Part shown: piece after piece, positions 37,637-48,727 of the stretch
How the letters are laid out: each line of letters opens with the position of its first letter
Numbering within the stretch: position 1 is the stretch's first letter
Assembly (NCBI RefSeq): GCF_000382205.1
Contig: NZ_KB907788.1
Coordinates: forward strand, 806,001-870,000
Direction: 5' to 3'
Length of the DNA stretch: 64,000 nucleotides
Source of the DNA: Dyadobacter beijingensis DSM 21582
GTDB taxonomy: Bacteria; Bacteroidota; Bacteroidia; Cytophagales; Spirosomataceae
Made by a program: the position numbers and the translations under genes
The notes under the pieces: generated by a model
What the model was told of the DNA's origin: nothing
Seen by the model: only the letters and a program-made list of their open reading frames with translations
Database searches by the model: none

Positions 37637-40015
37637 TTAACCTTTTTTTGTCGCCTTTTTGGCGGCAGGTTTTTTAGCTGCCGGTGCTTTTGCCGCAGCC
37701 GCAGGCTTTTTGGCACCGCGTCCCGCTGGCTTATCCGGCGTTTCCGCCGCCAGTTTCAATACCTGTTCGTAAGTGAGCGAAGCGGGTTCGGTACCTTTCG
37801 GGATCTTCACATTCTTTTTGCCAAAAGCAATGTAAGGTCCATAGCGGCCATTCAAAACCTTCGCCTCGGGATCTTCCGCAAACTCCTTGATGGTGCGGTT
37901 GCTGTCCTGCAAACGCTTTTCCCCGATGATTTCGACCAGACGCTCTTCGGTAACGGCCATCGGGTCGTCCGTTTTGGCGAGCGAGTAGTATTTACCGTCG
38001 TGCTTCACGTAAGGCCCGAATTTGCCGACGTTCACCACCAGCTCCTTTTCTTCGAAGAACCCGACCTGACGCGGCAGTTTGAACAGCTCAAATGCTTCAT
38101 CCAACGTGATGGTTTCCATCAGCTGGCCTTTCTGCAAGCTCGCAAAACGGGGCTTTTCTTCATCCTCCACATCGCCGATCTGCACATAAGGGCCATATTT
38201 TCCGATCCGTACCGACACTTTTTTCCCCGTCGCCGGATCTTCGCCCAAATCGCGGGAAGTCAGGCTCTTATCGATTGCCTCTTCACGTGCTTCGGCTACT
38301 TTTTTCTGGAATGGCGTGTAAAAGTCCTTGATCATCTGCTGCCATTCGAGCTGGCCCTCGGCAATGTGGTCGAAATCCTTTTCTACATTCGCTGTAAATG
38401 AATAATCGACAATGTCCTGGAAATGGCTCACAAGGAAGTCGTTGACCACCATTCCGGTGCTGGTCGGGAAGAGTTTCGCCTTTTCCGAACCGTATACTTC
38501 TTTATTGACCTTGCTCCTGATCTGGTCGTCGGCAAGGGTCATTTCCTTGAATTCCCTTTCAAATCCCTGGCGGTCTTCTTTGACGATGTATTCCCGTTTC
38601 AGGATCGTCGAGATCGTCGGCGCGTATGTAGATGGGCGTCCGATCCCCATTTCTTCGAGTTTTTTCACCAGGCTCGCCTCCGTATAGCGTGGCGGGTTAC
38701 GGGTGAACCTTTCCGTCGCCTTCATGTCGGCCAGTTTCAAAACCTGACCGATATTCAGCGGGGGAAGCATGCCTTTTTGCTCTTCGTCCTCGTCATCACT
38801 GGATTCGAGGTATACTTTCAGGAACCCTTCGAATTTGATCACCTCGCCTTGTGCTACCAGCTCTTCGGAAGTGGTTGAGATGCCGATGGTGGCGGTGGTA
38901 CGTTCAAGTTGGGCGTCCGACATCTGGGAGGCAATGGCGCGTTTCCAGATCAGTTCGTACAGGCGCTGTTCGTTGCGGTCGCTGCTGCCTGCCAGGGTAG
39001 AAAAATCGGTCGGACGGATCGCTTCGTGCGCCTCTTGCGCGGACTCGGACTTGGTTTTGAAAATACGGCGGTTGTAATATTCGACGCCATATTCTTTAGT
39101 TATCTGCTGCTTTGACTTATCTAACGCTTCTTCTGACAGATTTGTCGAGTCGGTACGCATATAGGAAATCTTCCCGGCTTCGTACAGGCGCTGCGCGACG
39201 GTCATCGTCTGCGCGACGGAAAAACTCAGCTTGCGCGAGGCTTCCTGTTGTAATGTAGAAGTTGTAAATGGCGGTGCAGGTGTTTTTTTAGCAGGTTTTA
39301 CTTCAAGGTTGCGGATCGAGAATTCGGCCCCGATGCATTTTTCCAGGAACTGGTAGGCATCCTGTTCGGTCGGGAAGTTTTTGGCCAGCTCGGCGTTCAG
39401 TACTTTACCATTACCGAGGTCGAAATGTGCAGTTACCTTAAAGCTGCTTTTGCTTCTGAATGCGTCGATTTCCCTTTCGCGCTCTACTATAATACGTACG
39501 GCTACCGACTGCACGCGGCCGGCGGAAAGGTTGGACTTACCGATGCGGATCTTTTTCCAGAGTACCGGAGAAAGTTCGTAACCCACAAGGCGGTCGAGAA
39601 TACGGCGCGCCTGCTGGGCGTCTACCAGGGCCGTGTCGATGGTCCGCGGTTTTTCGATGGCATTCCGGAGAGCGGTTTTGGTGATCTCCCGGAACACGAT
39701 CCGCTTGGTATTATCGGGCAGGCCAAGGGCCTCCTTCAAATGCCACGAGATCGCTTCCCCCTCGCGGTCATCATCGGTCGCGAGCCAAACCTCTGCATCT
39801 TTTGCCAGTTTTTTGAGCTCTGAAATGACTTTGACTTTATCCGAGGAGATTTCGTAAGAGGGCTGGAAACCATGCTCAACATCAACACCCATATCATGTT
39901 CCGGGAGGTCACGGACATGTCCGAAGCTGGACTTGACAGTGAAATCCTGCCCTAGGTAACTTTCAATGGTTTTGGCCTTCGCCGGTGACTCTACGATCAC
40001 CAGATTTTTTGACAT
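37637..40015 (-). CDS. topA: DNA topoisomerase I
   Basis: A 792-residue type IA topoisomerase from the ATG at 40015 (MSKNLVIVESPAKAKTI). It has the Toprim domain (about 1-110, with LATDDDREGEAISWHL), the catalytic domain with Tyr285 in ISYMRTDSTN, and C-terminal repeats with GKYGPYVQIGD, GKFGPYVKHDGK and GRYGPYIAFGKK. These replace zinc ribbons. The tail (about 765-792) is Ala/Lys/Pro-rich. It relaxes negative supercoils. An exact promoter pair (TTTG, 21 bases, TATATTTG) lies upstream. Confidence 0.96.
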   Translation of the reverse strand: MSKNLVIVESPAKAKTIESYLGQDFTVKSSFGHVRDLPEHDMGVDVEHGFQPSYEISSDKVKVISELKKLAKDAEVWLATDDDREGEAISWHLKEALGLPDNTKRIVFREITKTALRNAIEKPRTIDTALVDAQQARRILDRLVGYELSPVLWKKIRIGKSNLSAGRVQSVAVRIIVEREREIDAFRSKSSFKVTAHFDLGNGKVLNAELAKNFPTEQDAYQFLEKCIGAEFSIRNLEVKPAKKTPAPPFTTSTLQQEASRKLSFSVAQTMTVAQRLYEAGKISYMRTDSTNLSEEALDKSKQQITKEYGVEYYNRRIFKTKSESAQEAHEAIRPTDFSTLAGSSDRNEQRLYELIWKRAIASQMSDAQLERTTATIGISTTSEELVAQGEVIKFEGFLKVYLESSDDEDEEQKGMLPPLNIGQVLKLADMKATERFTRNPPRYTEASLVKKLEEMGIGRPSTYAPTISTILKREYIVKEDRQGFEREFKEMTLADDQIRSKVNKEVYGSEKAKLFPTSTGMVVNDFLVSHFQDIVDYSFTANVEKDFDHIAEGQLEWQQMIKDFYTPFQKKVAEAREEAIDKSLTSRDLGEDPATGKKVSVRIGKYGPYVQIGDVEDEEKPRFASLQKGQLMETITLDEAFELFKLPRQVGFFEEKELVVNVGKFGPYVKHDGKYYSLAKTDDPMAVTEERLVEIIGEKRLQDSNRTIKEFAEDPEAKVLNGRYGPYIAFGKKNVKIPKGTEPASLTYEQVLKLAAETPDKPAGRGAKKPAAAAKAPAAKKPAAKKATKKG

Positions 40016-40053
40016 AACTTTGGATTTAAGGACCTGGTAGCACTTTGAATGTC

Positions 40054-40086
40054 CAAATATAGGGCACAATCCGAGAAAAAATCAAA
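40054..40086 (-). promoter_or_regulatory. Consensus Bacteroidota promoter for topA
   Basis: On the minus strand the -33 TTTG (40086-40083), a 21-base spacer and -7 TATATTTG (40061-40054) are all present. The -7 box lies 39 bases before the topA ATG. It is the best promoter match in the window. Confidence 0.6.
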
Positions 40087-40284
40087 GCGCAAATAAAAGC
40101 AGGCGCAAAAACAGAATGCGCTGCAACACCTCCCGTAGGGGGCGTTTCAAATAATATCCTCAATATACAGGTTGTCAGAACAAAAAAAATTTTGAGGTGG
40201 TTATCTAAATGTACGGCTAGAATATACTGGTTTTAAATAGTAGTGAAAATCGGCCGCAATGCCCCCGTATATTCTGTAATTTCG

Positions 40285-40292
40285 TACTTTCG
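40285..40292 (+). promoter_or_regulatory. Probable -7 promoter box for acnB
   Basis: TACTTTCG is one base off TAnnTTTG, with TAATTTCG just before it. It lies 50 bases before the acnB ATG. Confidence 0.35.
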
Positions 40293-40342
40293 CCCGTTTT
40301 ATTGACAACAGATATTGCCTTTAACATTGAAAAGATTTCATC

Positions 40343-43114
40343 ATGAATATCTATCAGGACTACATTAACGAGATTGAAGAAAGAAAAACCCAGGGGCTTC
40401 ACCCGAAGCCGATTGATGGTGCCGAATTGCTGGGAGAAATCATTGCACAGATCAAGGATACCAACAATGAGCACCGGGAAGACTCTCTTAAATTTTTTAT
40501 TTACAACACGTTACCCGGAACTACGAGTGCAGCCGGCGTGAAAGCCAGGTTCTTAAAAGAAATCATTCTGGGTGAATCCGTAGTAGAAGAGATTACACCT
40601 GCATTTGCATTTGAATTGCTGTCCCATATGAAAGGCGGCCCGTCCATCGGCGTTTTGCTGGACCTGGCCCTGGGCGAGGATGCGGCGATCGCGACGCACG
40701 CCGGCGAAGTGCTGAAAACGCAGGTTTTCTTGTATGATGCCGACACGGACCGGTTGAAAGAAGCATTCAAAAACGGCAATGCAATTGCCAAAGATATCCT
40801 CGAAAGCTACGCGAAAGCGGAGTTCTTCACCAAACTGCCCGAAGTTCCCGAAGAAATTCATATTGTGACGTTTATCGCCGGGGAAGGTGATATTTCAACA
40901 GATTTGCTCTCGCCGGGTAACCAGGCGCACTCGCGCTCGGACCGCGAGCTCCACGGGCAATGCATGATCACCCCGAAAGCACAGCAGGAAATCCGGTTGT
41001 TGCAGGAACAACATCCCGGCAAGAGCGTGATGCTGATCGCCGAAAAAGGAACGATGGGTGTTGGCTCGTCCCGGATGTCGGGTGTAAACAACGTGGCGCT
41101 GTGGACGGGTAAGCAAGCGAGCCCGTACGTGCCATTCGTGAATATCGCGCCGATAGTAGGTGGTACCAATGGCATTTCGCCGATCTTCCTGACCACGGTG
41201 GACGTGACCGGTGGTATCGGTATCGACCTGAAAAACTGGGTGAAGAAGGTAGATGAAAACGGCAATATCGTCCGTAATGAAAGCGGCGACCCTGTTTTGG
41301 AGGAAGTTTACTCCGTTGCGACAGGCACCGTTCTGACCATTAATACCCAAACCAAGAAGCTATATAAAGGCGAAGAGGAGCTGATCGACATTTCGAAAGC
41401 CCTTACGCCCCAGAAAAAGGAATTTATCCGTGCAGGCGGCTCGTATGCGATTGTATTTGGAAAAAAAATCCAGACCGTCGCGGCGAAAATCCTCGGCATC
41501 GAGCAAACGCCTGTATTTGCGCCTTCGAAAGAGATTTCCAACGAAGGACAAGGCCTGACGGCAGTTGAAAAGATCTTTAACAAAAATGCCGTCGGTACCA
41601 CACCAGGAAAAGTGCTGCACGCCGGTTCGGATGTTCGCGTAGAAGTGAATATCGTCGGTTCGCAGGATACGACGGGCCTGATGACGGCCCAGGAACTGGA
41701 ATCGATGGCGGCGACGGTGATTTCACCGATCGTCGACGGTGCATACCAGTCGGGTTGCCACACGGCTTCGGTTTGGGACAAGAAGGCGCAGGCCAACATC
41801 CCGAAACTAATGAAGTTCATGAACGACTTCGGCCTTATCACCGCCCGCGACCCGAAAGGCGAATACCACTCGATGACGGACGTAATCCACAAGGTACTGA
41901 ACGACATTACGGTAGACGAGTGGGCGATCATCATCGGTGGTGACTCTCACACAAGGATGTCTAAGGGGGTCGCATTCGGTGCCGACTCGGGAACCGTTGC
42001 ATTAGCGCTGGCTACCGGTGAAGCATCCATGCCGATCCCGGAATCAGTGAAAGTGACTTTCAAGGGCGATATGAAAGAGCATATGGACTTCCGCGATGTG
42101 GTACACGCTACCCAGGCGCAGATGCTCCAACAGTTCGGCGGAGAAAACGTGTTCCAGGGCCGCATTATCGAGGTGCATATCGGAACGCTGCCTGCCGACC
42201 AGGCATTTACCTTCACCGACTGGACCGCGGAAATGAAAGCGAAGGCGTCGATCTGTATTTCGGAAGACGATACCCTTATCGAGTCGCTGGAAATCGCGAA
42301 AAACCGCATCCAGATCATGATCGACAAAGGAATGGACAACCACAAGCAGGTTTTGCAAGGGTTGATCAACCGGGCAGACAAGCGTATAGCGGAGATCAAA
42401 TCGGGTGAAAAACCTGCATTGGTGCCGGACGCGAATGCGAAATATTATGCCGAAGTGGTGATCGACCTCGACGTGATCGTCGAGCCGATGATCGCCGATC
42501 CGGACGTGAACAATAAGGATGTTTCCAAAAGATATACCCACGATACGATCCGTCCGATCTCTTTCTACGGCGACGAGAAGAAGGTGGACCTGGGCTTTGT
42601 GGGTTCTTGTATGGTGCACAAAGGCGATTTGAAGATTGTATCTCAAATGCTGAAAAACCTCGAAGACCAGCAGGGCAAAGTGGAATTTCACGCACCGCTC
42701 GTCGTGGCAGCGCCAACCTATAACATTATCGAAGAGCTGAAAAAAGAAGGCGACTGGGATGTATTGCAGAAATATTCCGGGTTCGAATTCGACGACAGTG
42801 CCCCGAAAGTAGCGGCACGTACGGAATACGAAAACATGATGTACCTCGAACGTCCGGGCTGTAACCTTTGCATGGGTAACCAGGAAAAAGCAGCCAAAGG
42901 CGATACGGTACTGGCTACTTCGACCCGATTGTTCCAGGGAAGGGTTGTGGAAGATTCGGAGCGCAAAAAAGGAGAGTCACTGCTTGCATCGACGCCGGTT
43001 GTCGTGCTGTCGGCCATTCTCGGACGTATTCCTAATGTGGAAGAATATAAGGCAGCGGTGGTAGGCATCGACCTGACCAAGTTTGCACCTCCCATCAAGA
43101 CGCTCAGCAGATAG
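40343..43114 (+). CDS. acnB: Bifunctional aconitate hydratase 2/2-methylisocitrate dehydratase (AcnB)
   Basis: A 923-residue AcnB-type aconitase that interconverts citrate and isocitrate and, in some bacteria, rehydrates 2-methyl-cis-aconitate. It has the N-terminal HEAT-like domain of AcnB (about 1-160), the IRE-BP-like swivel domain, and the catalytic domains. Iron-sulfur ligands are seen in VGSCMVHKG and GCNLCMGNQ near the C-terminus. It is followed 56 bases later by acnA in the same direction. Confidence 0.95.
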   Translation: MNIYQDYINEIEERKTQGLHPKPIDGAELLGEIIAQIKDTNNEHREDSLKFFIYNTLPGTTSAAGVKARFLKEIILGESVVEEITPAFAFELLSHMKGGPSIGVLLDLALGEDAAIATHAGEVLKTQVFLYDADTDRLKEAFKNGNAIAKDILESYAKAEFFTKLPEVPEEIHIVTFIAGEGDISTDLLSPGNQAHSRSDRELHGQCMITPKAQQEIRLLQEQHPGKSVMLIAEKGTMGVGSSRMSGVNNVALWTGKQASPYVPFVNIAPIVGGTNGISPIFLTTVDVTGGIGIDLKNWVKKVDENGNIVRNESGDPVLEEVYSVATGTVLTINTQTKKLYKGEEELIDISKALTPQKKEFIRAGGSYAIVFGKKIQTVAAKILGIEQTPVFAPSKEISNEGQGLTAVEKIFNKNAVGTTPGKVLHAGSDVRVEVNIVGSQDTTGLMTAQELESMAATVISPIVDGAYQSGCHTASVWDKKAQANIPKLMKFMNDFGLITARDPKGEYHSMTDVIHKVLNDITVDEWAIIIGGDSHTRMSKGVAFGADSGTVALALATGEASMPIPESVKVTFKGDMKEHMDFRDVVHATQAQMLQQFGGENVFQGRIIEVHIGTLPADQAFTFTDWTAEMKAKASICISEDDTLIESLEIAKNRIQIMIDKGMDNHKQVLQGLINRADKRIAEIKSGEKPALVPDANAKYYAEVVIDLDVIVEPMIADPDVNNKDVSKRYTHDTIRPISFYGDEKKVDLGFVGSCMVHKGDLKIVSQMLKNLEDQQGKVEFHAPLVVAAPTYNIIEELKKEGDWDVLQKYSGFEFDDSAPKVAARTEYENMMYLERPGCNLCMGNQEKAAKGDTVLATSTRLFQGRVVEDSERKKGESLLASTPVVVLSAILGRIPNVEEYKAAVVGIDLTKFAPPIKTLSR

Positions 43115-43170
43115 TCACTGGTGGTACAGTTGTTGATAAGTATAAATGTGAAATCATTAATTTGAGAGAT

Positions 43171-45438
43171 ATGGCGTTTGACTTAGATATGATCAAGGGT
43201 GTTTATGCCCGCATGGAAGAAAGAATAGAAGCCGCCCGTAAAGTTGTCGGGCGGCCATTAACCCTGTCGGAGAAGATTTTATACTCTCACTTGTGGGAAG
43301 GAACGCCTTCGCAAGCTCACGAACGGGGCAAATCGTACGTGGATTTCGCACCCGACCGCGTGGCCATGCAGGATGCGACGGCGCAAATGGCGCTGCTGCA
43401 ATTCATGCAGGCCGGCCGTCCGAAAGTAGCGGTTCCCTCCACAGTGCATTGCGACCACCTTATTCAGGCGGAAGTGGGTGCTGTACAGGATTTGAAAAAT
43501 GCCGTTGACAAAAACAAGGAGGTGTACGACTTCCTTTCATCGGTTTCCAATAAATACGGTATCGGTTTCTGGCGCGCAGGCGCTGGGATTATTCACCAGG
43601 TAGTGCTTGAAAACTATGCATTTCCGGGCGGTATGATGATCGGTACCGACTCCCACACGCCCAATGCGGGTGGCTTGGGGATGATCGCGATCGGCGTCGG
43701 CGGTGCGGATGCGTCCGATGTGATGTCGGGCCTGGCGTGGGAATTGAAAATGCCCCGCCTGATCGGGGTGAAGCTGACCGGGAAACTCAGCGGATGGACC
43801 GCTGCGAAAGACGTAATCCTTTGGGTGGCAGGCCAGCTGACGGTGAAAGGCGGTACCGGTTATGTAGTAGAGTATTTCGGTGAAGGTGCAGAAAGCCTTT
43901 CCGCAACCGGTAAGGGTACCATTTGCAATATGGGTGCCGAAATCGGCGCTACTACCTCCATTTTTGCCTACGACGAAAAAAGTGCTGCTTACCTGAGAGC
44001 CACCGACCGTTCGGACGTAGCTGATGCGGCGGACGCCGTTAAGCAACATCTTCGTTCCGACGACGAGGTATATGCAGACCCGGCTACTTATTACGATCAG
44101 CTCCTTGAACTGGACCTTTCGACGTTGGAACCGCATATTAACGGACCATTTACGCCAGACCTCGCATGGCCGCTTTCCAAATTCGCTACGGCGGTGAAGG
44201 AGAATGGCTGGCCGGAGGTGCTGTCGGTCGGTTTGATCGGCTCGTGCACGAACTCATCCTACGAGGACGTGAGCCGTGCGGCCTCCCTGGCGAAGCAGGC
44301 AGTCGATAAAAAATTACAGGTTACTTCCGAATATACCATTACACCAGGCTCGGAGCAGGTTCGCTACACAGTGGAGCGCGACGGTTTCCTGGATACATTC
44401 GAGCAGATCGGCGGGGTAGTGCTGGCCAACGCCTGCGGGCCGTGTATCGGTCAATGGGCGCGCCACGGCGCTGAAAAAGGGGAGAAAAACTCCATTATCA
44501 CCTCGTTCAACCGCAACTTCTCGAAACGTGCCGACGGTAACCCGAACACGCATTCATTCGTAGCATCGCCCGAGATCGTGACGGCCATGGCTATCGCCGG
44601 ACGCCTGACCTTCGACCCGCGCGTCGACAAGCTCGTGAATACCGAAGGCGTGGAGGTGCTGCTCGACGAGCCCAGCGGTCTCGAATTGCCTACCAGAGGT
44701 TTTGCCGTGGAAGACGCCGGTTACCAGGCGCCTGCGGAAGACGGAAGCACGGTTCAGGTGCTGGTAAGCCCCACTTCGGACCGTCTGCAACTGCTCGAAC
44801 CATTCCCGGAATGGGAGGGCACAGACCTGAAAGGGTTGAAACTCCTCATCAAGGCCAAAGGCAAGTGCACCACCGACCATATTTCAATGGCCGGCCCGTG
44901 GCTGAAATACCGCGGACACCTTGATAATATCTCGAACAACATGCTGATCGGTGCCGTCAACTTCTATAACGAGAAGACGAACACCATTAAAAACCAGCTG
45001 AATAACCAGTATGCCGAAGTACCGGCCGTACAGCGCGATTACAAAGCGCACGGAATCGGTACGATCGTGGTGGGGGACGAAAACTACGGCGAAGGTTCTT
45101 CCCGCGAGCATGCGGCCATGGAGCCACGCTTTCTGGGCGTACGCGCGATTTTGACCAAATCATTCGCCCGTATCCACGAAACCAACCTGAAAAAGCAGGG
45201 AATGCTGGCGCTCACGTTCGTGAATACCGCGGATTACGACAAAATCCAGGAGGACGATACGATCGATATTCTCGGCCTGGAAACATTTGCCGAAGGACAG
45301 CCCCTGACGATCGTCCTGCACCACAACGACGGTACCAATGATGAGTTCCCGGTAAACCATACCTACAATGCCCAGCAGATCGAATGGTTCAAGGCAGGCT
45401 CTGCATTGAATATCATTCGCAGATCGGTGGGTGCGTAG
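43171..45438 (+). CDS. acnA: Aconitate hydratase, mitochondrial/AcnA type
   Basis: A 755-residue aconitase of the mitochondrial type, distinct from AcnB. Visible cluster ligands are in [10 protein letters not shown] and ACGPCIGQW. The swivel domain has [14 protein letters not shown]. The ATG at 43171 is preferred over an in-frame TTG nine bases upstream. With acnB it gives two aconitases of different families in tandem. The two may differ in sensitivity to oxidation or in induction. Confidence 0.95.
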   Translation: MAFDLDMIKGVYARMEERIEAARKVVGRPLTLSEKILYSHLWEGTPSQAHERGKSYVDFAPDRVAMQDATAQMALLQFMQAGRPKVAVPSTVHCDHLIQAEVGAVQDLKNAVDKNKEVYDFLSSVSNKYGIGFWRAGAGIIHQVVLENYAFPGGMMIGTDSHTPNAGGLGMIAIGVGGADASDVMSGLAWELKMPRLIGVKLTGKLSGWTAAKDVILWVAGQLTVKGGTGYVVEYFGEGAESLSATGKGTICNMGAEIGATTSIFAYDEKSAAYLRATDRSDVADAADAVKQHLRSDDEVYADPATYYDQLLELDLSTLEPHINGPFTPDLAWPLSKFATAVKENGWPEVLSVGLIGSCTNSSYEDVSRAASLAKQAVDKKLQVTSEYTITPGSEQVRYTVERDGFLDTFEQIGGVVLANACGPCIGQWARHGAEKGEKNSIITSFNRNFSKRADGNPNTHSFVASPEIVTAMAIAGRLTFDPRVDKLVNTEGVEVLLDEPSGLELPTRGFAVEDAGYQAPAEDGSTVQVLVSPTSDRLQLLEPFPEWEGTDLKGLKLLIKAKGKCTTDHISMAGPWLKYRGHLDNISNNMLIGAVNFYNEKTNTIKNQLNNQYAEVPAVQRDYKAHGIGTIVVGDENYGEGSSREHAAMEPRFLGVRAILTKSFARIHETNLKKQGMLALTFVNTADYDKIQEDDTIDILGLETFAEGQPLTIVLHHNDGTNDEFPVNHTYNAQQIEWFKAGSALNIIRRSVGA

Positions 45439-45455
45439 CTGGTAAGCGGTTCATA

Positions 45456-45506
45456 ATTCAAGCAAAAAGGGATTTCCGGCTGTCGGAAATCCCTTTTTGC
45501 TTGAAT
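45456..45506. terminator. Bidirectional terminator with a 23-bp perfect stem
   Basis: The arms at 45456-45478 and 45484-45506 pair perfectly over 23 bases around a five-base loop (GCTGT). The cores are AAAAAGGGATTTCCG and CGGAAATCCCTTTTT, so there is a T run on both strands. It serves acnA (+) and lspA (-). Confidence 0.93.
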
Positions 45507-45533
45507 GCCCACGGCGGGCCTCCTGGCAATGCG

Positions 45534-46046
45534 TCAATACCCCGGCAAACGGGACTTTTGCCTGCTGTATGATTGATATAGAAATATGAACATCCCCGTC
45601 ATGATCGACACGTCGGCCATGTTGAAGATACCTGTTTGGAACAGGCCGAAATTGATGTGCATGAAATCGGTGACCGAGCCGTGGACGAGGCGATCGTAAA
45701 TGTTACCGATGCCGCCCCCTATCGCGAAACTCAGCGCGAGCGCACTCAGCCAGGTAAGGTTTTTTTTCGTCAGTAAATAAATGACCCCGAAAAGCAGCGC
45801 GATCAGCGGGATCACCGATAGAATGAAGATCTTCAACCCACCCGGCAGGGAGCTGCCGATGCTCAGAAACGCGCCTGTGTTTTCGACATAAGTGATGGTA
45901 ACATAGTCGCGTATGACGTGGATCGTCTGGTAAAAGCCCACATTTTCCCGTACCACGCTTTTGGATATCTGGTCACACCCGATATTAGCGACCAGCAGCA
46001 CGATAATGGCAATGTTCCTGAAAAGGCGGTTTGATTGGATACTCAT
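45534..46046 (-). CDS. lspA: Lipoprotein signal peptidase (signal peptidase II)
   Basis: A 170-residue, four-TM aspartyl protease that removes signal peptides from diacylglyceryl-lipoproteins. Motifs are VENTGAFLS (about 54-62), GGIGNIYDRLVHGSVTDFMH with Asp127, and FNMADVSI with Asp145, the expected catalytic pair. Its ATG shares one base with the stop of the DUF1080 gene (TAATG). Confidence 0.95.
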   Translation of the reverse strand: MSIQSNRLFRNIAIIVLLVANIGCDQISKSVVRENVGFYQTIHVIRDYVTITYVENTGAFLSIGSSLPGGLKIFILSVIPLIALLFGVIYLLTKKNLTWLSALALSFAIGGGIGNIYDRLVHGSVTDFMHINFGLFQTGIFNMADVSIMTGMFIFLYQSYSRQKSRLPGY

Positions 46047-46735
46047 TATTTGGATAATGCCTTAATAGGCGTCAGTTTAACATCTTTGAACTCGACTTCG
46101 GAGCCCTCCGACTGCAATGCGATCTGCCCCTTCGAGGCCGTCGCGTCGTAGCCGTAGTTGACAAGTACGCCGTTGAGCCACACTTTAATTGAATTCTTAA
46201 CACATTCTATCACCATCGAATTCCATTCTCCCAGCGGCTTTTCCGTACCGTCGGTCAGGTTGGGAATGCGGCGCAGCTTGTCGCCGTTGACGCCCCATTT
46301 GTCCTTTGGCCCGCGGCGTTTTTCCATGTCGGGCACGACAATGTCCTCCTGAATGCACCAGAAATCACCTGCATTCTGGTTCATAAGTTGTATTTCAATG
46401 GATTTGGGAAACATTTCATACAAATCGCGCGGCTTTGAAACGAATACCAGCGCGCCGCAATTGCCCGGTTTCCCGGCGAAACGGTAGTTGAATGTGAAGC
46501 GGAAATTGTCGTACTGCGCATCGGTGATCAAATGCCCGCCCGGCTCGCCGAGGCTCACAAGCAGGCCGTTCCGCACTATGAACGGATTGATCGCCTTCGG
46601 GTTTTTGTCCATTTCAGGCACATCGATGTGCCAGCCTTTCAGGTCTTTGCCATTGAAAAGCGATTTGGTTTGACTATATGCATACTGTGACGAAATAGCG
46701 GCGGCCAGCGCCAGGGTCAGGAAGAGTTTCTTCAT
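46046..46735 (-). CDS. Secreted DUF1080 (3-keto-disaccharide hydrolase-like) protein
   Basis: A 229-residue protein with a signal peptide (about 1-21, YAYS/QT) and a jelly-roll DUF1080 domain seen in LFNGKDLKGWHIDV, FRFTFNYRFAGKPGNCGALVF and GEWNSMVIEC. The family is concanavalin-like, and some members cleave 3-keto-glycosides. Its stop shares one base with the lspA start. The pairing with lspA is probably positional only. Confidence 0.85.
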   Translation of the reverse strand: MKKLFLTLALAAAISSQYAYSQTKSLFNGKDLKGWHIDVPEMDKNPKAINPFIVRNGLLVSLGEPGGHLITDAQYDNFRFTFNYRFAGKPGNCGALVFVSKPRDLYEMFPKSIEIQLMNQNAGDFWCIQEDIVVPDMEKRRGPKDKWGVNGDKLRRIPNLTDGTEKPLGEWNSMVIECVKNSIKVWLNGVLVNYGYDATASKGQIALQSEGSEVEFKDVKLTPIKALSK

Positions 46736-46839
46736 GTACGGTCGATACTATTTGAAGTTTTAATGGGATTTGAACCGGAAAAATTAATCAATAATCGGCT
46801 TAGTCGGTGTATCGGCGCTTCAAATGTTGGCTGAAAGGC

Positions 46840-46847
46840 TTAATTTG
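46840..46847 (+). promoter_or_regulatory. Probable -7 promoter box for the M61 peptidase gene
   Basis: TTAATTTG is near the consensus TAnnTTTG and lies 23 bases before the ATG at 46871. No -33 TTTG is found at the usual spacing. Confidence 0.3.
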
Positions 46848-46870
46848 GGCATATTATCATTTGAAATCAC

Positions 46871-48688
46871 ATGAAAAAACTGGCCGGATGGGTCGCTTCG
46901 CCTTTGTTATGTTCGCAAGTCTTCGCCCAGACGCTCCATTATGATGTTTCCTTCCCGAACATCGTCCATCACGAAGCCCGCATTGCGTTAACTGTTTCCG
47001 ATGCCCCGCAGCATGAGCTGCTGTTCAGGATGTCGCGCTCATCGCCGGGCAGGTACGCCACGCATGAGTTCGGAAAGAATATTTATGATGTCGCCGCTTT
47101 CGACAAGGCAGGGAAGCGGGTGACCGTCGAGCGCGTGGATGGGGATGTGTACAAAATTTCGGGTGTGAACGGTTTTGTCAAAATCGAGTACACATTGTAT
47201 GCCAATCACGCCGATGGTACTTATGCGGGCATCGACCAGAACAGCGTACAGCTGAATATGCCGGCGACATTCCTGTGGGTAAAAGGTTTGGAAAAATCAC
47301 CCATGGAAGTGCGGTTTAACCTGCCCAAGGACAATTCCTGGACCATTGCCACACAGCTCAACGCGACAAAGGACGCCCGGGTATTTACGGCGCCGGACCT
47401 GCAATATTTCATGGATTCGCCCGTGAAAATTGGTAAGCTGAATATGAAGGAATGGACCGTTCCCAATGCAGATGGTAAGCCGTCGCAGTTCCGGCTTGCA
47501 TTGGAAGCAACGGGCAGCGACTCGCTTGCGACGGCATTTGCCGGGAAAGTGAAACGCATTACCGAAGAAGCGCGCATGGTTTTCGGGGAGTTTCCGGCAT
47601 TCGATAGTGGCAGCTACACCTTCCTTGCGAGCATTAACCCGTACGTGAAAGGCGACGGCATGGAGCACCGCAACAGTACGATGATCGCGCTTCCCGTAGC
47701 ATTCAATGGTTCCAGTAACCTGCTCGGCGTATTTTCACACGAGTTTTTCCATACCTGGAACGTAGAGCGCATTCGCCCGAAAACGCTGGAACCGTTCAAT
47801 TTCGAAAAGAGCAATATGAGTTTCGAGCTCTGGTTCGCCGAAGGTTTTACCCAATATTATGGTGAGCTGCTGCTCGAACGCGCCGGTTTTGATTCCATTG
47901 AAGAATATTGCCAGACGCTGAGCTCGCTCGTTTATACCAAGTCGAACACGGCCGGGGCGCAGCGCATTTCGCCTGTTGAGGCCAGTAGCAATGCCGTGTT
48001 TGTCGATGCGGGCGTTGCCGTCGATAAAACGAATTATCCCAATACCTACACATCTTACTATCCTTACGGAGCGGCGATCGCGCTGGCATTGGACCTGCAA
48101 CTACGGGGAATGGGACTGAATCTCGACGATTTTATGAAGGCCGTCTGGGCGAAGCATGGCAAGCCGGAAATTGCCTACAATGTGGCAGATCTGCAAGCCG
48201 TATTGGAAAGTTATACCAAGAACAAAGCATTTGGGCAGCAATTTTTCGCCAGGTACATCAACGGCCACGAACCGATCGACTACACGCCGCTGCTCGCGAA
48301 GGCCGGTTTGCAAGTCAGAAAACAATTTGAAGGGCAGGCGTGGATCGGGGATATGTTTTATAAGGAAGGCGCTGGGCTGACCATCACCGCCAACACGATT
48401 ATCGGCAGCCCGCTTTACACGGCCGGGCTGGACATCGATGACGAAATAGTGAAAGTAGACGGCAGGAGCGTCAGCAGAAACGACGACCTGCGTTCGGTTT
48501 TGCATGCACACAAACCCGGCGACGAGATAGCCATCGAGTACAAGCATCGCGACGATACAAAAACAGCCATGCTGAAACTGATCGAAAACCCGCGTTTGCA
48601 AGTTGTCACCTACGAGCAGGCCGGCAAATCGGTAACCGCCGAAATGCAGGCCTTCCGAAAGGCCTGGCTCGGGAGCAAATGGCAGTAA
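46871..48688 (+). CDS. Secreted M61-family (glycyl aminopeptidase-like) metallopeptidase with PDZ domain
   Basis: A 605-residue protein with a signal peptide (about 1-20, QVFA/QT). A beta-rich N-domain (about 22-190) is followed by the M61 catalytic domain with zinc motif HEFFH (290-294) and Glu324 in WFAEGFTQYY as third ligand. A PDZ domain (about 490-570, YTAGLDIDDEIVKVDGRSV) sits at the C-terminus. It is predicted to be periplasmic or outer-membrane associated. A strong terminator follows directly. Confidence 0.92.
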   Translation: MKKLAGWVASPLLCSQVFAQTLHYDVSFPNIVHHEARIALTVSDAPQHELLFRMSRSSPGRYATHEFGKNIYDVAAFDKAGKRVTVERVDGDVYKISGVNGFVKIEYTLYANHADGTYAGIDQNSVQLNMPATFLWVKGLEKSPMEVRFNLPKDNSWTIATQLNATKDARVFTAPDLQYFMDSPVKIGKLNMKEWTVPNADGKPSQFRLALEATGSDSLATAFAGKVKRITEEARMVFGEFPAFDSGSYTFLASINPYVKGDGMEHRNSTMIALPVAFNGSSNLLGVFSHEFFHTWNVERIRPKTLEPFNFEKSNMSFELWFAEGFTQYYGELLLERAGFDSIEEYCQTLSSLVYTKSNTAGAQRISPVEASSNAVFVDAGVAVDKTNYPNTYTSYYPYGAAIALALDLQLRGMGLNLDDFMKAVWAKHGKPEIAYNVADLQAVLESYTKNKAFGQQFFARYINGHEPIDYTPLLAKAGLQVRKQFEGQAWIGDMFYKEGAGLTITANTIIGSPLYTAGLDIDDEIVKVDGRSVSRNDDLRSVLHAHKPGDEIAIEYKHRDDTKTAMLKLIENPRLQVVTYEQAGKSVTAEMQAFRKAWLGSKWQ

Positions 48689-48723
48689 AAAAGCGGTTGC
48701 CTGTGATAGGCAACCGCTTTTTT
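48687..48723. terminator. Bidirectional terminator between M61 and T9SS genes
   Basis: AAAAAAGCGGTTGCCT (48687-48702) and AGGCAACCGCTTTTTT (48708-48723) form a perfect 16-bp stem with a GTGAT loop and A/T runs at both ends. It starts on the last bases of the M61 stop codon. Confidence 0.93.
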
Positions 48724-48727
48724 GCAT

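Larger units (their letters stand above)
40016..40342. other. 327-base divergent promoter region of topA and acnB
   Basis: No gene is seen. The region carries a consensus topA promoter (40054-40086), an acnB -7-like box (40285-40292), and poly-A/T tracts. The middle (about 40100-40230) has no clear repeats. Confidence 0.6.
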
